A stretch of 59,222 bases of DNA from positions 1-59,222 of the forward strand of contig NZ_MUNZ01000061.1 of the NCBI RefSeq assembly GCF_002001205.1, read 5' to 3'. A program made the translations under genes and the position numbers. Shown here piece after piece: positions 41,112-51,176 of the stretch. This DNA comes from Hydrogenophaga sp. A37. GTDB lineage: Bacteria > Pseudomonadota > Gammaproteobacteria > Burkholderiales > Burkholderiaceae_C. Below the pieces are notes generated by a model. That model saw only the letters and a program-made list of their open reading frames with translations. It did no database searches and had not been told where the DNA came from. Positions within the stretch are counted from its first letter, which is position 1, and each line of letters starts with the position of its first letter.

Positions 41112-43274
41112 TCAACCACGGCGCCAGTCGTGAAACTTCTTCACCCAGGCCAGCAGCTTTTCTGGCTGGTGCGCGCGCTTCCATTCACCGGCCACGTACT
41201 TGTTGGCCTCGGCCAGCGTGGGGTAGGTGTGGATGGTACCGAGCACCTTGTTCAGGCCCAGGCTGTGTTTCATGGCCATCACGTACTCGGCCAGCAGGTC
41301 GCCCGCGTGCGTGCCGACGATGGTCACGCCCAGGATGGTGTCCTTGCCCGGCACGGTGAGCACCTTCACGAAGCCGTGCGCTTCGCTGTCGGCGATGGCG
41401 CGGTCGAGGTCGTCAATGCCGTACTTCGTGACCTCGTAGGGGATCTTCTTTTCTTTGGCGTCCTGCTCGTTCAGCCCCACGCGCGCGACCTCGGGCGCGA
41501 TGAAGGTCGCCCAGGGGATCACCGAGTAGTCGGCCTTGAAGCGTTTGAAATCGCCGAACAGCGCGTTCACCGCGGCGTACCAGGCCTGGTGCGCGGCCAC
41601 GTGGGTGAACTGGTAGGGCCCGGCCACGTCGCCGGCGGCGTAGATGTTGGGGTAGATGGTCTGCAGGTACTCGTTGGTCTCCACCGTCTTGTTCGTCGGG
41701 ATGCCCAGTTCTTCGAGGCCGTAGCCGGTCAACCGCGCCACGCGGCCGACGGCGCAGATGAGCTGGTCGAAGGGGATGTGCTTCTCGGCGCCGCCGTGTT
41801 CAACGATCAGCGCCTTCTCGCCGTTCACGAGCTCGCAGCGCAGCGCCTTGTGGCCGGTGAGCACCGCCACGCCGTCGGCTTCCAGCGAGGCCTTGGCGAG
41901 CGCCGAGACCTCTTCGTCTTCGCGGATCATGATGCGCGGCGCCATCTCCACCTGCGTCACCTGCGCGCCCAGCCGCGCAAAAGCCTGCGCCAGTTCGCAG
42001 CCAATCGGGCCGCCGCCCAGCACCACGAGTCGTTTCGGTACTTCGTCGAGCTTTGCGAACGCGTCCCACAGCGTGTCGCTGGTCACGTAGCCCACCTCAT
42101 CGAGCCCCGGCAGCGGCGGCACGAAGGGGCGGGCGCCGGCGGCGATCACGATGCTGCGCGCGGTGAGCGTTTGTGTGCCACCGCCGTTCAGCGCGATCTC
42201 CACCGTCCACGGGTTCACCAGCTTGGCATAGCCTTGCAGCACCTCCACGCCCAGGCCGGTGTAGCGCTCGATGCTGTCGTGTGGCTCGATGGCGGCGATC
42301 ACGTCGTGGATGCGCTGCATCACGGCCTTGAAGCTGAAGATGGGCGTCGCATCGTTCAAGCCGTAGTTCGCGCCGTGGCGCATCTGGTGCGCGAGCGTGG
42401 CGCTCTTGATCAGCGCCTTGCTCGGCACGCAGCCGTAGTTCAGGCAGTCGCCGCCCATCTTGTGCGCCTCGATCAGCGTCACCTGGGCCTTCACGGCGGC
42501 GGCGATGTAGGCCGACACCAGGCCGCCCGCGCCCGCGCCGATCACGATCAGGTTGCGGTCGAACTTGGCCGGGCGCACGCTGGCCCATCGCGCGTACACC
42601 TTGCGCTTCTGCACCGCCTCGACGATCTTGCGAGCGATCAGCGGGAACAGGCCCAGCAGCACAAAGCTGCCCAGCAGACCGGGGCTGAGAATGCCCTGGA
42701 GCGATTCGAGCTGGCCGAGCTGCGTGCCGGCATTCACATACACGGCGGTGCCCGCCAGCATGCCGAGCTGGCTGACCCAGTAAAACGTCCAGGCCTTCAT
42801 CTTGGTCAGGCCCATCAGCAGGTTGATCACGAAGAAGGGCACGACCGGGATCAGGCGCAGCGTGAACAGGTAGAACGCGCCGTCTTTCTGGATGCCCTTG
42901 TCCATGTCGGCCAGGCGCTGGCCGAAGCGGCTTTGCACGCTGTCGCGCAGCAGGAAGCGCGCGGTCAGAAAGGCCAGCGTCGCGCCGATGCTGGAGGCGA
43001 ACGACACGATCAGCAGGCCCCAGCCCAGGCCGAAGATGGCGCCGCCGGCCAGTGTGACGATGGTGGCGCCGGGCAGCGAGAGCGCGGTGACCGCCACATA
43101 GACCAGAAAGTAGCCCAGCGCCAGCTGCAGCGGCCGCTGCTCGCGAAGTTCAGCGAACGTGGCCTGGCTTTCCTTGAGGAAGTCGAGGCTGAAGTAGCGG
43201 CCCAGACCGAAAGCGAAGAAGGCCACAATGCCCAGCAGAACCACGAGCAGCAACAAGATTTTCCGGATGCCCAC
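41112..43274 (-). CDS. TVP38/TMEM64 membrane domain fused to a mercuric-reductase-like flavoprotein
   Basis: 720 residues. N-terminal 230 residues: a DedA-superfamily TVP38/TMEM64 domain (GATIVTLAGGAIFGLGWG, LTRFLL-like, LRLIPVVPFFVINLLMGLT). C-terminal part: pyridine nucleotide-disulfide oxidoreductase with FAD motif VIGAGAGGLVSAYIA, redox pair MGGDCLNYGCVPSKALI, NAD motif VLGGGPIGCELA, YAAGDVAG and the His-Glu end (HTYPTLAEA). There is no extra MerA-type CC at the C-terminus. Start GTG 43274 with AAAGGA upstream; earlier in-frame codons overlap the divergent gene. It could be a membrane-tethered disulfide, metal or selenium reductase; substrate unknown. Confidence 0.9.
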   Translation of the reverse strand: MGIRKILLLLVVLLGIVAFFAFGLGRYFSLDFLKESQATFAELREQRPLQLALGYFLVYVAVTALSLPGATIVTLAGGAIFGLGWGLLIVSFASSIGATLAFLTARFLLRDSVQSRFGQRLADMDKGIQKDGAFYLFTLRLIPVVPFFVINLLMGLTKMKAWTFYWVSQLGMLAGTAVYVNAGTQLGQLESLQGILSPGLLGSFVLLGLFPLIARKIVEAVQKRKVYARWASVRPAKFDRNLIVIGAGAGGLVSAYIAAAVKAQVTLIEAHKMGGDCLNYGCVPSKALIKSATLAHQMRHGANYGLNDATPIFSFKAVMQRIHDVIAAIEPHDSIERYTGLGVEVLQGYAKLVNPWTVEIALNGGGTQTLTARSIVIAAGARPFVPPLPGLDEVGYVTSDTLWDAFAKLDEVPKRLVVLGGGPIGCELAQAFARLGAQVTQVEMAPRIMIREDEEVSALAKASLEADGVAVLTGHKALRCELVNGEKALIVEHGGAEKHIPFDQLICAVGRVARLTGYGLEELGIPTNKTVETNEYLQTIYPNIYAAGDVAGPYQFTHVAAHQAWYAAVNALFGDFKRFKADYSVIPWATFIAPEVARVGLNEQDAKEKKIPYEVTKYGIDDLDRAIADSEAHGFVKVLTVPGKDTILGVTIVGTHAGDLLAEYVMAMKHSLGLNKVLGTIHTYPTLAEANKYVAGEWKRAHQPEKLLAWVKKFHDWRRG

Positions 43275-43338
43275 GACCGTTCCTTTGTGTTGTTGTTGAG
43301 TCGCCGAAGCTGCGACATTCTTACACCGGGAGCACAAG

Positions 43339-44100
43339 ATGATCAGACAAGCCATCGGGCGTGCGCTGGCGCACTACTTGTCCAAGCCGGGCCGGTCGGC
43401 GGCCGTCGGCTTTCCGACCGACCAGCGCCTGCTGGCCGCGGCGCTGCGCCCGGCCGATGTGGTGCTGGTCGAGGGCACCACGCGCGTGAGCACCGCGATC
43501 AAGTACCTGACGCAATCAACCTGGTCGCACGCTGCGCTCTGCGTCGGCCCTTTGCGGCCGGGTGGCCCGCTGATGGTGGTGGAGGCGGACATTCGCGAGG
43601 GCGTGCGCGCCGTGCCCCTGAGCACCTACGCGGGCCTGCACTGCCGCATCTGCCGGCCCGCCAGCCTTCGCATCGATGAGGCACAGGCGGTCTGCCGCTT
43701 CGCGGTGCAGCGCATCGGCCACCGCTACGACCTGAAGAACATCCTGGACCTCGCCCGCTACCTGTTTCCGACGCCGCCGGTGCCGGTGCGCTGGCGACGG
43801 CGTCTGCTGTCCATCGGCAGCGGCGACCCCACGCGCGCCATCTGCTCCACGCTGATTGCGCAGGCCTTCGAGTCGGTGCTCTACCCCATCTTGCCGATCG
43901 TCGAAGAGACCGCGACCGACGACCCGAGCTGCGCAGACTGCGTGCGTCAGGTGCTGCATGTGCGCCACCACAGCCTGTTCACGCCGCGCGATTTCGACGT
44001 GTCGCCCTATTTCGAGGTGGTCAAACCCACGCTGGCCGCGGGCTTTGACCACCACGCGCTCGAATGGTCGCCTTCGGCCAGGGCGACGCTGGAAGTTTGA
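43339..44100 (+). CDS. YiiX/YebB-like permuted papain-fold (NlpC/P60-type) hydrolase
   Basis: 253 residues. Permuted NlpC/P60 layout with His first and Cys later: DVVLVEGTTRVSTAIKYLTQSTWSHAALCVG (catalytic His) and RAICSTLIAQAFESV (catalytic Cys), plus RYDLKNILDLARYLFP. No signal peptide, though an amphipathic N-terminus. Members act on amide bonds in peptidoglycan or lipids. Divergent from the flavoprotein gene; 64 bases between hold both promoters. Confidence 0.85.
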   Translation: MIRQAIGRALAHYLSKPGRSAAVGFPTDQRLLAAALRPADVVLVEGTTRVSTAIKYLTQSTWSHAALCVGPLRPGGPLMVVEADIREGVRAVPLSTYAGLHCRICRPASLRIDEAQAVCRFAVQRIGHRYDLKNILDLARYLFPTPPVPVRWRRRLLSIGSGDPTRAICSTLIAQAFESVLYPILPIVEETATDDPSCADCVRQVLHVRHHSLFTPRDFDVSPYFEVVKPTLAAGFDHHALEWSPSARATLEV

Positions 44101-44145
44101 CCGCATCGGTGGTGGGCGTCACGGCCTTCGGGTTATGGTGGGTTC

Positions 44146-46869
44146 ATGCGACCCGACACCCATGCCTTGCCCCCGCCCGCCACCGATGACCTTCCGTCGC
44201 ACTGGCACGCGCAGGCGGCTGACCAGGTGTTGCGCCACCTGGAGAGTTCTTCGCTGGGTCTGACGGGCGCTGAAGCCGCGACACGCCTGGCCCAACACGG
44301 CCCCAACCGGCTGAGCGGCGCACCGCGCCCCGGCGGGCTGCGCCGCTTCGTCGGGCAGTTCCACAACCTGCTGATCTACACCCTGCTGGCCGCGGCGGCC
44401 ATCACTGTCTGGCTCGGCGACTACGTGGACGCGGCGGTGATCTTCGGCGTGGTGCTGATCAACGCGGTGATCGGTTTCATTCAGGAGGGCAAGGCCGAGC
44501 GCGCGCTCGAAGCCGTGCACGCCATGTTGGCGAGCCGGGCCATGGTGCTGCGCGACGGCGAGCACCACGAGATCGACGCGGCCGAGCTGGTGCCCGGCGA
44601 CGTGGTGCTGATCGAGTCCGGCACCCGCGTGCCGGCCGACCTGCGCCTGCTCTCGGCCAAGAACCTGCGCATCGACGAATCAGCGCTCACCGGTGAATCT
44701 GTCCCGGTGGACAAAGACCCCGCACCGGTGGCCGACGCAGCGCCGTTGGCCGAGCGCGGCGGCATGGCCTACGCCGGCACGGTGGTGGCCGTGGGACAGG
44801 GCGCGGGCCTGGTGGTGGCCACCGCCGGGCACACCGAGATCGGCCGCATCGGGCGCCTGGTGTCGGGGGTGCAGAGCCTGGCCACGCCGCTCACGCGCCG
44901 GCTCGACCAGTTCGCGCGGCAGATCACCTTCTTCATCGGGCTGGTGAGCGTGGCCACGTTTCTGTGGGGCAGCCGGGTGGGCGGCCTGCCGCCGCTGGAC
45001 ATCTTTCTCGCCGTGGTCGGCCTGGCCGTGGCCGCCATCCCCGAAGGCCTGCCCGCCATTGTCACCATCACGCTCGCCATCGGCACCGCCGCCATGGCCC
45101 GCCAGCGCGCCATCGTGCGCCGCCTGCCCGCCGTGGAAACGCTGGGCTCGGTGGGCGTGATCTGCACCGACAAAACCGGCACGCTCACCAAGAATGAAAT
45201 GACCGCCGTGCGCCTGTTGCTGCCGGGCCAGCGCGTGGATGTGAGCGGCGCCGGCTATGCGCCCGAGGGTGGCTTCCACGCGGACGGCCAGGCCATCGAG
45301 TCCGAACAGAACGACGGTCTGATGCGCCTCGCGCGCTGCGCCCTGCTGTGCAACGACGCGCAGTTGCACCACAGCGAGGCCGGCGGCTGGGCGCTGGCCG
45401 GCGACCCCACCGAGGGCGCGCTGATCACGCTCGCGCGCAAGGCCGGGCTGGACCCCGCGCAGGAGGCCGCGCGCACGCCGCGCATCGACAGCATCCCGTT
45501 CGAATCCGAACAGCGCTACATGGCCACGCTGCACCACGACCACGCGGGCCACGTGTTCGCCCTGCTCAAGGGGGCGCCCGAGCAGGTGCTGGCGCTGTGC
45601 GTGCAAGACGCATCGGGCCGGGCGCTGGACGAAGCCGCGTGGCATGCGCGCATGGACGCCGCTGCGGGCGAGGGCCAGCGCGTGCTCGCGCTCGCCGAGT
45701 GCGAGCTGCCCGCCGGCACGCGCGAGCTGGCCACCAGCGACATCACGCCGCGCTTCACCCTGCTCGGGCTCGTGGGCCTGATGGACCCGCCGCGCCCCGA
45801 GGCCGTGGCCGCGGTGGCCGAGTGCCAGGCGGCCGGTGTGCGCGTGGTCATGATCACCGGCGACCACGCCACCACGGCCGCCGCCATCGGCGCCAGCCTG
45901 GGCCTGCGCGACGGACAGCCCCTCAGCGGCACGGAAATCGACACGCTGGACGACGCGGCCCTGAGCGCGCGGCTGGCGCAGACCGACGTGATCGCCCGCG
46001 CCAGCCCCGAACACAAGCTGCGCCTGGTGGCCAACCTGCAGGCCGGTGGGCAGCTCGTGGCCATGACCGGCGACGGCGTGAACGACGCGCCCGCGCTCAA
46101 GGCGGCCGACATCGGCGTGGCCATGGGCCAGCGCGGCACCGACGCCGCGCGCGAAGCGGCCGACCTCGTGCTCACCGACGACAACTTCGCAGCAATAGCA
46201 ATCGCGGTGCGCGAGGGGCGCACGGTGTTCGACAACATCAAGAAGTCGCTGCTCTTCATCCTGCCCACCAACGGCGGCGAAGCGGGCCTGATCCTCATCG
46301 CCGTGTTCGCCGGCCTCGCCATGCCGGTCACGGCCGGGCAGATCCTGTGGGTCAACATGGTCACCAGCATCACGCTGGACATGGCGCTCGCCTTTGAGCC
46401 CGCCGAAGACGGCGTGATGCGCCGCCCACCGCGCCCGGCCAGCGAACCGCTGATCACGCGCCTGCTGTTCATGCGCGTGGTCTACGTGAGCCTGCTCATG
46501 ATGGGCGCGTGCTTCTGGGTCTACCACTGGGAGCTGGGTCGCGGCAACGGCCTCGACGTGGCGCGCACCGCCGTGGTCAACATGCTGGTGATGAGCGAGG
46601 TGTTCTACCTCTTCAACGTGCGCCACTTCACCGCCAGCGCCTGGCGCCGGGAGACCCTCACCGGCAACCGCATCGCGGTCTGGGCCTGCGCCGTCACGCT
46701 GGTGCTGCAGGCCCTGTTCACCTACGCGTCGCCGATGCAGGCGCTGTTTGGCACGGCGGCGCTGGACGCCTGGTCGTGGGCGCTGATCGTCGCGCTGGCA
46801 AGCGGCAAGTTTGTGTTGGTGGAGCTGGAGAAGGCCGTGCTGCGGCGGATGGGCATCCAGCGCATGTGA
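44146..46869 (+). CDS. P-type cation ATPase (P2A, Ca2+/Mg2+-type)
   Basis: 907 residues, full length. N-terminal cation-ATPase domain, actuator TGES (LTGESVPVD), PEGL in helix M4 (VAAIPEGLPAIVTITLAIG), phosphorylation motif DKTGTLT, hinge MITGDHATTA and TGDGVNDAPALK, then C-terminal helices with NMVTSITLDMALAFEP. No heavy-metal CPC motif, so Ca2+, Mg2+ or Mn2+ is more likely than Cu or Cd. It lies next to a CadR/CDF pair but shows no such metal-binding signature. Confidence 0.93.
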   Translation: MRPDTHALPPPATDDLPSHWHAQAADQVLRHLESSSLGLTGAEAATRLAQHGPNRLSGAPRPGGLRRFVGQFHNLLIYTLLAAAAITVWLGDYVDAAVIFGVVLINAVIGFIQEGKAERALEAVHAMLASRAMVLRDGEHHEIDAAELVPGDVVLIESGTRVPADLRLLSAKNLRIDESALTGESVPVDKDPAPVADAAPLAERGGMAYAGTVVAVGQGAGLVVATAGHTEIGRIGRLVSGVQSLATPLTRRLDQFARQITFFIGLVSVATFLWGSRVGGLPPLDIFLAVVGLAVAAIPEGLPAIVTITLAIGTAAMARQRAIVRRLPAVETLGSVGVICTDKTGTLTKNEMTAVRLLLPGQRVDVSGAGYAPEGGFHADGQAIESEQNDGLMRLARCALLCNDAQLHHSEAGGWALAGDPTEGALITLARKAGLDPAQEAARTPRIDSIPFESEQRYMATLHHDHAGHVFALLKGAPEQVLALCVQDASGRALDEAAWHARMDAAAGEGQRVLALAECELPAGTRELATSDITPRFTLLGLVGLMDPPRPEAVAAVAECQAAGVRVVMITGDHATTAAAIGASLGLRDGQPLSGTEIDTLDDAALSARLAQTDVIARASPEHKLRLVANLQAGGQLVAMTGDGVNDAPALKAADIGVAMGQRGTDAAREAADLVLTDDNFAAIAIAVREGRTVFDNIKKSLLFILPTNGGEAGLILIAVFAGLAMPVTAGQILWVNMVTSITLDMALAFEPAEDGVMRRPPRPASEPLITRLLFMRVVYVSLLMMGACFWVYHWELGRGNGLDVARTAVVNMLVMSEVFYLFNVRHFTASAWRRETLTGNRIAVWACAVTLVLQALFTYASPMQALFGTAALDAWSWALIVALASGKFVLVELEKAVLRRMGIQRM

Positions 46870-46893
46870 GGACCGCCGAAGCGGTGCTGCCGC

Positions 46894-47319
46894 TCAGCCC
46901 GGGTGGCATGCGCAGGCTTCGCCGTGCGCCGCCGCCACCAGCTCGTGCAGGATGCCGCACTCGCCGCCTTCGTGTTCACCCTTGCATCGCGCACGCAGCT
47001 GCACCAGCTGCCGCTCCAGCGCGCGCATGCTTTTGAGCCGCGCCCGCACACGGCTGAGCTGTTCGTCCACCAGCTGGTCCACGTCGAGGCAGTGCTGCGC
47101 CGGGTCGTCCACGAAGGCCAGCAGGCGCTTGATGTCTGACAAGGGCATGTCGAGCGCGCGGCAGTGGCGGATGAACGACAGCCGCTCCAGGTGCGGCCCT
47201 GCGTAGTCGCGGTAGCCGTTGTCCGAGCGCGCCGGGGCGGGCAGCAGCCGTTCCTTTTCGTAGAAGCGGATCGTCTCCACGTCCACACCCGTGGCCTGGC
47301 TCAGTTCCTTGATGCGCAT
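46894..47319 (-). CDS. cadR: CadR/PbrR-type MerR-family Cd(II)/Pb(II)-responsive regulator
   Basis: 141 residues. MerR HTH (MRIKELSQATGVDVETIRFYEKERLLP), a dimerisation helix, and metal cysteines in ARCKGEHEGGECGI with a C-terminal HGEACACHPG tail. This matches Cd/Pb sensors, including the extra His/Cys tail that fine-tunes CadR. Start at ATG 47319, at the conserved MRIKEL. It is divergent from the CDF exporter, with a typical MerR promoter between. Confidence 0.92.
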   Translation of the reverse strand: MRIKELSQATGVDVETIRFYEKERLLPAPARSDNGYRDYAGPHLERLSFIRHCRALDMPLSDIKRLLAFVDDPAQHCLDVDQLVDEQLSRVRARLKSMRALERQLVQLRARCKGEHEGGECGILHELVAAAHGEACACHPG

Positions 47320-47347
47320 GGTGAAAACCTGTGTTCGAGAAAGGGTG

Positions 47348-47378
47348 TTGACACTGTAGCGGCTCCAGGGTTTCCAAT
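47348..47378 (+). promoter_or_regulatory. MerR-type promoter of the CDF gene
   Basis: TTGACA at 47348-47353, an imperfect dyad ACTGTAGCGGCTCCAGGGT covering the spacer, and TCCAAT (47373-47378) as -10 after a 19-base spacer. The over-long spacer with a central dyad is the classic MerR/CadR arrangement, in which metal-bound regulator untwists the promoter. Confidence 0.8.
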
Positions 47379-47402
47379 CAAACCATTCGAAAGGAAAACC
47401 CC

Positions 47403-48059
47403 ATGTCTGCCCACTGCTGCGAACACGACACACCGAAACCTGCGGCCCTCGTCAACCTGCCGCGTTACCGCCGCATCCTCTGGGTCGCGATGCTGGTCAA
47501 TGCGGCCATGCTGGTGGTGGAGCTGGCCGCAGGCTACCGCTCGGGCTCGGTCTCGTTGCTGGCCGATGCCATCGACTTCGGGGGTGACGCGCTGAACTAC
47601 GGTGTGTCGCTGGCGGTGCTCTCGGCGGCGCTGGCCTGGCGCGCGCGCGCCGCCATGTTGAAGGCGGTCAGCATGGTGGCGTTTGGTCTGTTTGTGTTGG
47701 GCCGGGCGCTCTGGAGCCTGTGGAGCGGCCAGGTGCCCGAGGCCATGACCATGGGCCTGGTGGGCATGCTCGCGCTGGGCGCCAACCTGGCCGTGGCCTG
47801 GATGCTCTACGCCTTTCGAGAAGGCGATGCCAACATGCGCAGCGTGTGGCTCTGCACCCGCAACGACGCCATCGGCAACATCGCCGTGATGCTCGCGGCG
47901 CTGGGGGTGTTGGGCACCGGCACCGCCTGGCCCGACCTGCTGGTGGCCACGCTCATGGCGGCCCTGGCGGTGCGCGGGGGCTGGCAGGTCTGGCGCCAGG
48001 CGCGTGGTGAGCTGGGGGCCGATGACGGCCACGGGCATTCACCAGGCCATACCCACTGA
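47403..48059 (+). CDS. CDF-type (cation diffusion facilitator) metal exporter
   Basis: 218 residues with six helices. Metal sites in SLLADAIDFGGDALNYGVS (helix II HD/DxxD-type variant) and TRNDAIGNIAVMLAALG (helix V). N-terminal SAHCCEHD and C-terminal DDGHGHSPGHTH metal-binding ends. Lacks the cytoplasmic C-terminal domain of larger CDFs. Regulated by the adjacent CadR. Cd, Zn or Pb export is expected from the regulator class. Confidence 0.9.
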   Translation: MSAHCCEHDTPKPAALVNLPRYRRILWVAMLVNAAMLVVELAAGYRSGSVSLLADAIDFGGDALNYGVSLAVLSAALAWRARAAMLKAVSMVAFGLFVLGRALWSLWSGQVPEAMTMGLVGMLALGANLAVAWMLYAFREGDANMRSVWLCTRNDAIGNIAVMLAALGVLGTGTAWPDLLVATLMAALAVRGGWQVWRQARGELGADDGHGHSPGHTH

Positions 48060-48078
48060 CCGGGCCGGGGCCTTGGCT

Positions 48079-48531
48079 TCAGCCGCCTGCGGTGAGTTCG
48101 CGCACCACGTTGGCCACCGACTCGGCGTCGGGCAGGTGCGAGAGAGCGCCGATCAGTTCGTCGCGCACCTGGCCCAGCAGCGCCTCGAAGCGCTCGGCGT
48201 CCACGTTCAGGGCGGTGGCGTAGGACTGCACCAGGGCACGTTCTTCGGCGCTCAGTTGACCATCGGCGTAGCCGGTCATCAGGCACATCAGCACCACGGT
48301 GTCGGCCACTTCCGCCGGGCTACCGGCCATGGCCTGGGCGTCGAAGCTGTGGGTGTCCGACAGCATGGCCGCCGTGGTCGGCATGTCGGCCTGGCGCGAG
48401 TTCTCGTAGAACTGGCCGATCAGCGCCGCTTCGGCGGGGTGGATGCCGTCCACCAGGGCCACGGACAACATGGCCTGGGTGAGCTGGATGACCTGGGTGG
48501 CGCTCAGGTTCTGGTCTTGGATCGGGTGCAT
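48079..48531 (-). CDS. TerB-domain protein, last gene of the PspA/AAA+ operon
   Basis: 150 residues, TerB-like helical fold: MLSVALVDGIHPAEAALIGQFYE and LMCLMTGYADGQLSAEERALV carry the two acidic signature loops. Soluble. Starts 38 bases after the AAA+ gene stop. TerB domains are envelope-stress and tellurite-linked adaptors; pairing with PspA and an ATPase suggests a membrane-surface role. Confidence 0.85.
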   Translation of the reverse strand: MHPIQDQNLSATQVIQLTQAMLSVALVDGIHPAEAALIGQFYENSRQADMPTTAAMLSDTHSFDAQAMAGSPAEVADTVVLMCLMTGYADGQLSAEERALVQSYATALNVDAERFEALLGQVRDELIGALSHLPDAESVANVVRELTAGG

Positions 48532-48569
48532 GGGAGGCTCCTTGTGTAGGGGGTCTGCGGGTCAGCGGA

Positions 48570-50411
48570 TCAACGGGTCAAGGCGCGCCGTTTGGCGGCG
48601 ATCAGGTTGCTCTGGATGTCGGCGATGGCCATGTCGCGGTAGCGCTTGGGCAGCATGGAGCGGCGCGAAGTCTCTGACACCGCGAGCAGCTCCATGAACT
48701 CGATCATGTCGCGCTCCTGCGGTGGCATGAAGTCGGCTGCGGCCTGATTCAGTGCATCGGCGTTCAGCGGCGTGGCCTGGTTGCGCGCCAGCTCCACGGC
48801 CAGCAGCGAGAGCGCTTCGAGGTCGGCGTTGGAGTAGCCGGTCAGGGTGTCGCACAGGGTCAGCAACTCTTCCATGCTCGCCACACAGGGCTCTTCGTAG
48901 CGCGAGAGCACGGCCTGCAAGACCTGCACGCGCTCGGCCGCGGTGTCGCAATAGAAGAACGGGATCTTGCGGTCGAGCCGGCCGGGGCGCTTGATGTCGC
49001 TGTCGAGTTTGTCGGGCCGGTTGGTCATCATCACGAACAGCACCTGGCCGCGGTTCTCGGTCTCGGCCATGAACTCTTTGAGCCGCGCGATCACGCGCGA
49101 GCTGGTGCCGCCGTCGCTGTCTTCGCCGCCGCCGTTGCCGAAGCTGCGGTCGCCTTCGTCGATGATCACGGCGATGGGGCCCATGGCCTTGACGGTGGCG
49201 AGCACGCGCTCCAGGTTGGCCTCGGTGGAACCGACCCACTTGGAGCGGAAGTTCTTCAGCGCCACGGCCGACAGGCCCGCTTCTTTCAGGAAGGCCTTGA
49301 TCACGAAGGTCTTGCCCGAGCCCATGGGGCCGACCGCGAGCAGGCCCATGGGTGTCAGCGTGGTTTCGCCGGCCTTGAGGTTCTTGGCGATGGCCATCAG
49401 CTCGTGCTTGATGTGCTCATGCCCGCCCACCGACGAGAGGCCGTGTTTGGGCTCGATGAACTCGATCAGGCCCGCGCACTCCTTCTCGATCATCTCGCGC
49501 TTGCGCGCGTGGATGACCTTGAGCACCTCCTGGTCGGCATCGCCCTCGGGCAGGGTCTTGCCGGGCTCGATCAGGCGCGTGATTTCGGCGGGCGTCATGC
49601 CGGCGGTGATGGTGGCCAGCGTGTCGGCGCGGGCTACCGCGTCGGGCGTGCCTTCAAGCAGCTTGCCGATCAGCGCGCGGCGCTCGGCCTCGCTCAGGCC
49701 ATGGCCCTTGGTGCCCGCCAGGATGTTGGCGAGCTGCACGGTGCGCAGGCCGCTGGTGCGCTCGGAGAACAGCTCGACCTGGTGCTCGCTGAGCTTGGGC
49801 GCGAAAAAGCCAATGACCTTTTTGCGCAGCGGCAGGTCGGGCATGGGGATTTCAATCGCCGCCACCTTGGGATTGGACAGCAGGCCCGGGTTGATCGCGT
49901 TGAGCGACTCGGTGATCAGCACGACGATGTTGTCGCCCTGGGTCAGCGTCTGGTCCAGCGACCAGCGGTGGAACACCAAGTAGGTCTGGCGGTCGGTCTG
50001 CGCCATGAAGCTCGGGTCGCCGGCGGGCAGCAGCGCGTCGGCGTAGGGCACGATGACGGCGGTGGACGGCTGCGCGCGCATGCGCTGCTCCAGCGCATGC
50101 AGCGAGGCCAGCAGGTCGGGCTCGGTGCCTTCCTCGGCCTGGCGCAGCAGCGCGCGCTGCTTGTCTTCGCTCGTCCCCGAGAGCACCCGGATGCCGCGCT
50201 CCAGGCTCACCTCGCACACGTGCTGCTTGGTGTCTTTGAACAGCTCTTCGACCAGGAAGGCGCCGAGGTTGTGCAGCTTGTCACCGACCAGGTAGTTGTC
50301 GAAGACGTTGCGGTAGAGCACGAAGGTGGACGCTTCGCCCGCCAGGTACTTCTGCCGCAGGACCTCGGCCCAGCGCGGCAGCTCGTGGCGGGGGGATGCG
50401 GGTGCGTTCAT
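48570..50411 (-). CDS. AAA+ ATPase encoded beside PspA
   Basis: 613 residues. An N-terminal AAA-like region without Walker motifs (about 1-300: [36 protein letters not shown]) is followed by a complete AAA+ core: Walker A GPMGSGKT (about 361-368), Walker B AVIIDEGD, sensor 1 MMTNRPD and arginine finger [11 protein letters not shown], then a helical lid. The core resembles classical FtsH/Vps4-type AAA modules. Lies 12 bases after pspA, so the two proteins are probably made together. A remodeller of PspA-type polymers is a reasonable hypothesis. Confidence 0.9.
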   Translation of the reverse strand: MNAPASPRHELPRWAEVLRQKYLAGEASTFVLYRNVFDNYLVGDKLHNLGAFLVEELFKDTKQHVCEVSLERGIRVLSGTSEDKQRALLRQAEEGTEPDLLASLHALEQRMRAQPSTAVIVPYADALLPAGDPSFMAQTDRQTYLVFHRWSLDQTLTQGDNIVVLITESLNAINPGLLSNPKVAAIEIPMPDLPLRKKVIGFFAPKLSEHQVELFSERTSGLRTVQLANILAGTKGHGLSEAERRALIGKLLEGTPDAVARADTLATITAGMTPAEITRLIEPGKTLPEGDADQEVLKVIHARKREMIEKECAGLIEFIEPKHGLSSVGGHEHIKHELMAIAKNLKAGETTLTPMGLLAVGPMGSGKTFVIKAFLKEAGLSAVALKNFRSKWVGSTEANLERVLATVKAMGPIAVIIDEGDRSFGNGGGEDSDGGTSSRVIARLKEFMAETENRGQVLFVMMTNRPDKLDSDIKRPGRLDRKIPFFYCDTAAERVQVLQAVLSRYEEPCVASMEELLTLCDTLTGYSNADLEALSLLAVELARNQATPLNADALNQAAADFMPPQERDMIEFMELLAVSETSRRSMLPKRYRDMAIADIQSNLIAAKRRALTR

Positions 50412-50423
50412 GCGTTGTGAGGC

Positions 50424-51134
50424 TCAGAGTGTTTTGGTGGGCGCAGCCTGCGCGGCGGCGCGGGCCTGCTTCATGGCTTCGAGCTGGGCCTTGGCCGTCA
50501 CGCTGCCGCTGCTCTGACGCAGCTTGTTGAGGCGCACGTCCAGGTCGGAGTTCTGCAGTTCGGCGCCCAGGCTGGCCTGCGCCACCTGGCCCTTGATGTG
50601 GTCGCGCACGGCGCCCAGTGCCTGCACTTCGGCGTCCACCGACAGACCGTCGAGCTGGCCCTGGATCTTGATGCGGGCTTGAGCGCTGTGCATCTGCGCC
50701 AGCATGCGCTCTTTCTCGGCCTTGAGCTTGTCGATCTCGGACTTCACCTGGATCAGCGAGTCCTTGGCGTTGTCGGCGTCGGCGGTGGCCTGGGCCGCGT
50801 CGGCGCGCAGCTCGGTGAGCGCCGCGTCCAGCGTGTTCTTCTTCTGAATCAGCACCACGGCGAGGTCGTCCTGGTTGGTGGCCATCGCCGCTTCCAGGTC
50901 GTTGGTCACGGCAGCGAGTTCACGCTCGTGCGCTTCCAGGCGCGAGGTGATGTCCTGGCGGCGCGCGATGATGGCGCCGGTGGCGGCCTTGAGCTGGGTG
51001 TACTTCTGGATCATCGAAGCGATCGCGTTCTGGTAGGCGATCTCGGGGTGCTCTTTCTCGATGTCCGAGACCCAGAGGGAGATGAAGCCGGTCCAGAGGT
51101 TGGCGAGGCGGGCGAAGATTGCGTTGTTGGCCAT
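50424..51134 (-). CDS. pspA: PspA/IM30-family membrane-remodelling protein
   Basis: 236 residues, almost all long helices and coiled coil: [24 protein letters not shown] is the conserved amphipathic start of the family, followed by heptads to about residue 190 and a flexible AAPTKTL tail. PspA polymers resemble ESCRT-III and bind stressed inner membrane. No pspF or pspBC genes are nearby; instead the partners are an AAA+ ATPase and TerB. Confidence 0.9.
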   Translation of the reverse strand: MANNAIFARLANLWTGFISLWVSDIEKEHPEIAYQNAIASMIQKYTQLKAATGAIIARRQDITSRLEAHERELAAVTNDLEAAMATNQDDLAVVLIQKKNTLDAALTELRADAAQATADADNAKDSLIQVKSEIDKLKAEKERMLAQMHSAQARIKIQGQLDGLSVDAEVQALGAVRDHIKGQVAQASLGAELQNSDLDVRLNKLRQSSGSVTAKAQLEAMKQARAAAQAAPTKTL

Positions 51135-51176
51135 GGGAAGCTCCTGGTTGAAAGCGGGGGGAGTTGAGGGTGGGGT

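Noticed and set aside
41007..43679. An 890-codon plus-strand frame opposite the TVP38-flavoprotein gene
   Set aside because: Antisense shadow; no domain, biased composition, and it runs across two genes.
44680..46626. A 648-codon minus-strand frame opposite the P-type ATPase
   Set aside because: Same antisense pattern of His/Gly/Ala-rich sequence; the ATPase on the plus strand is complete.
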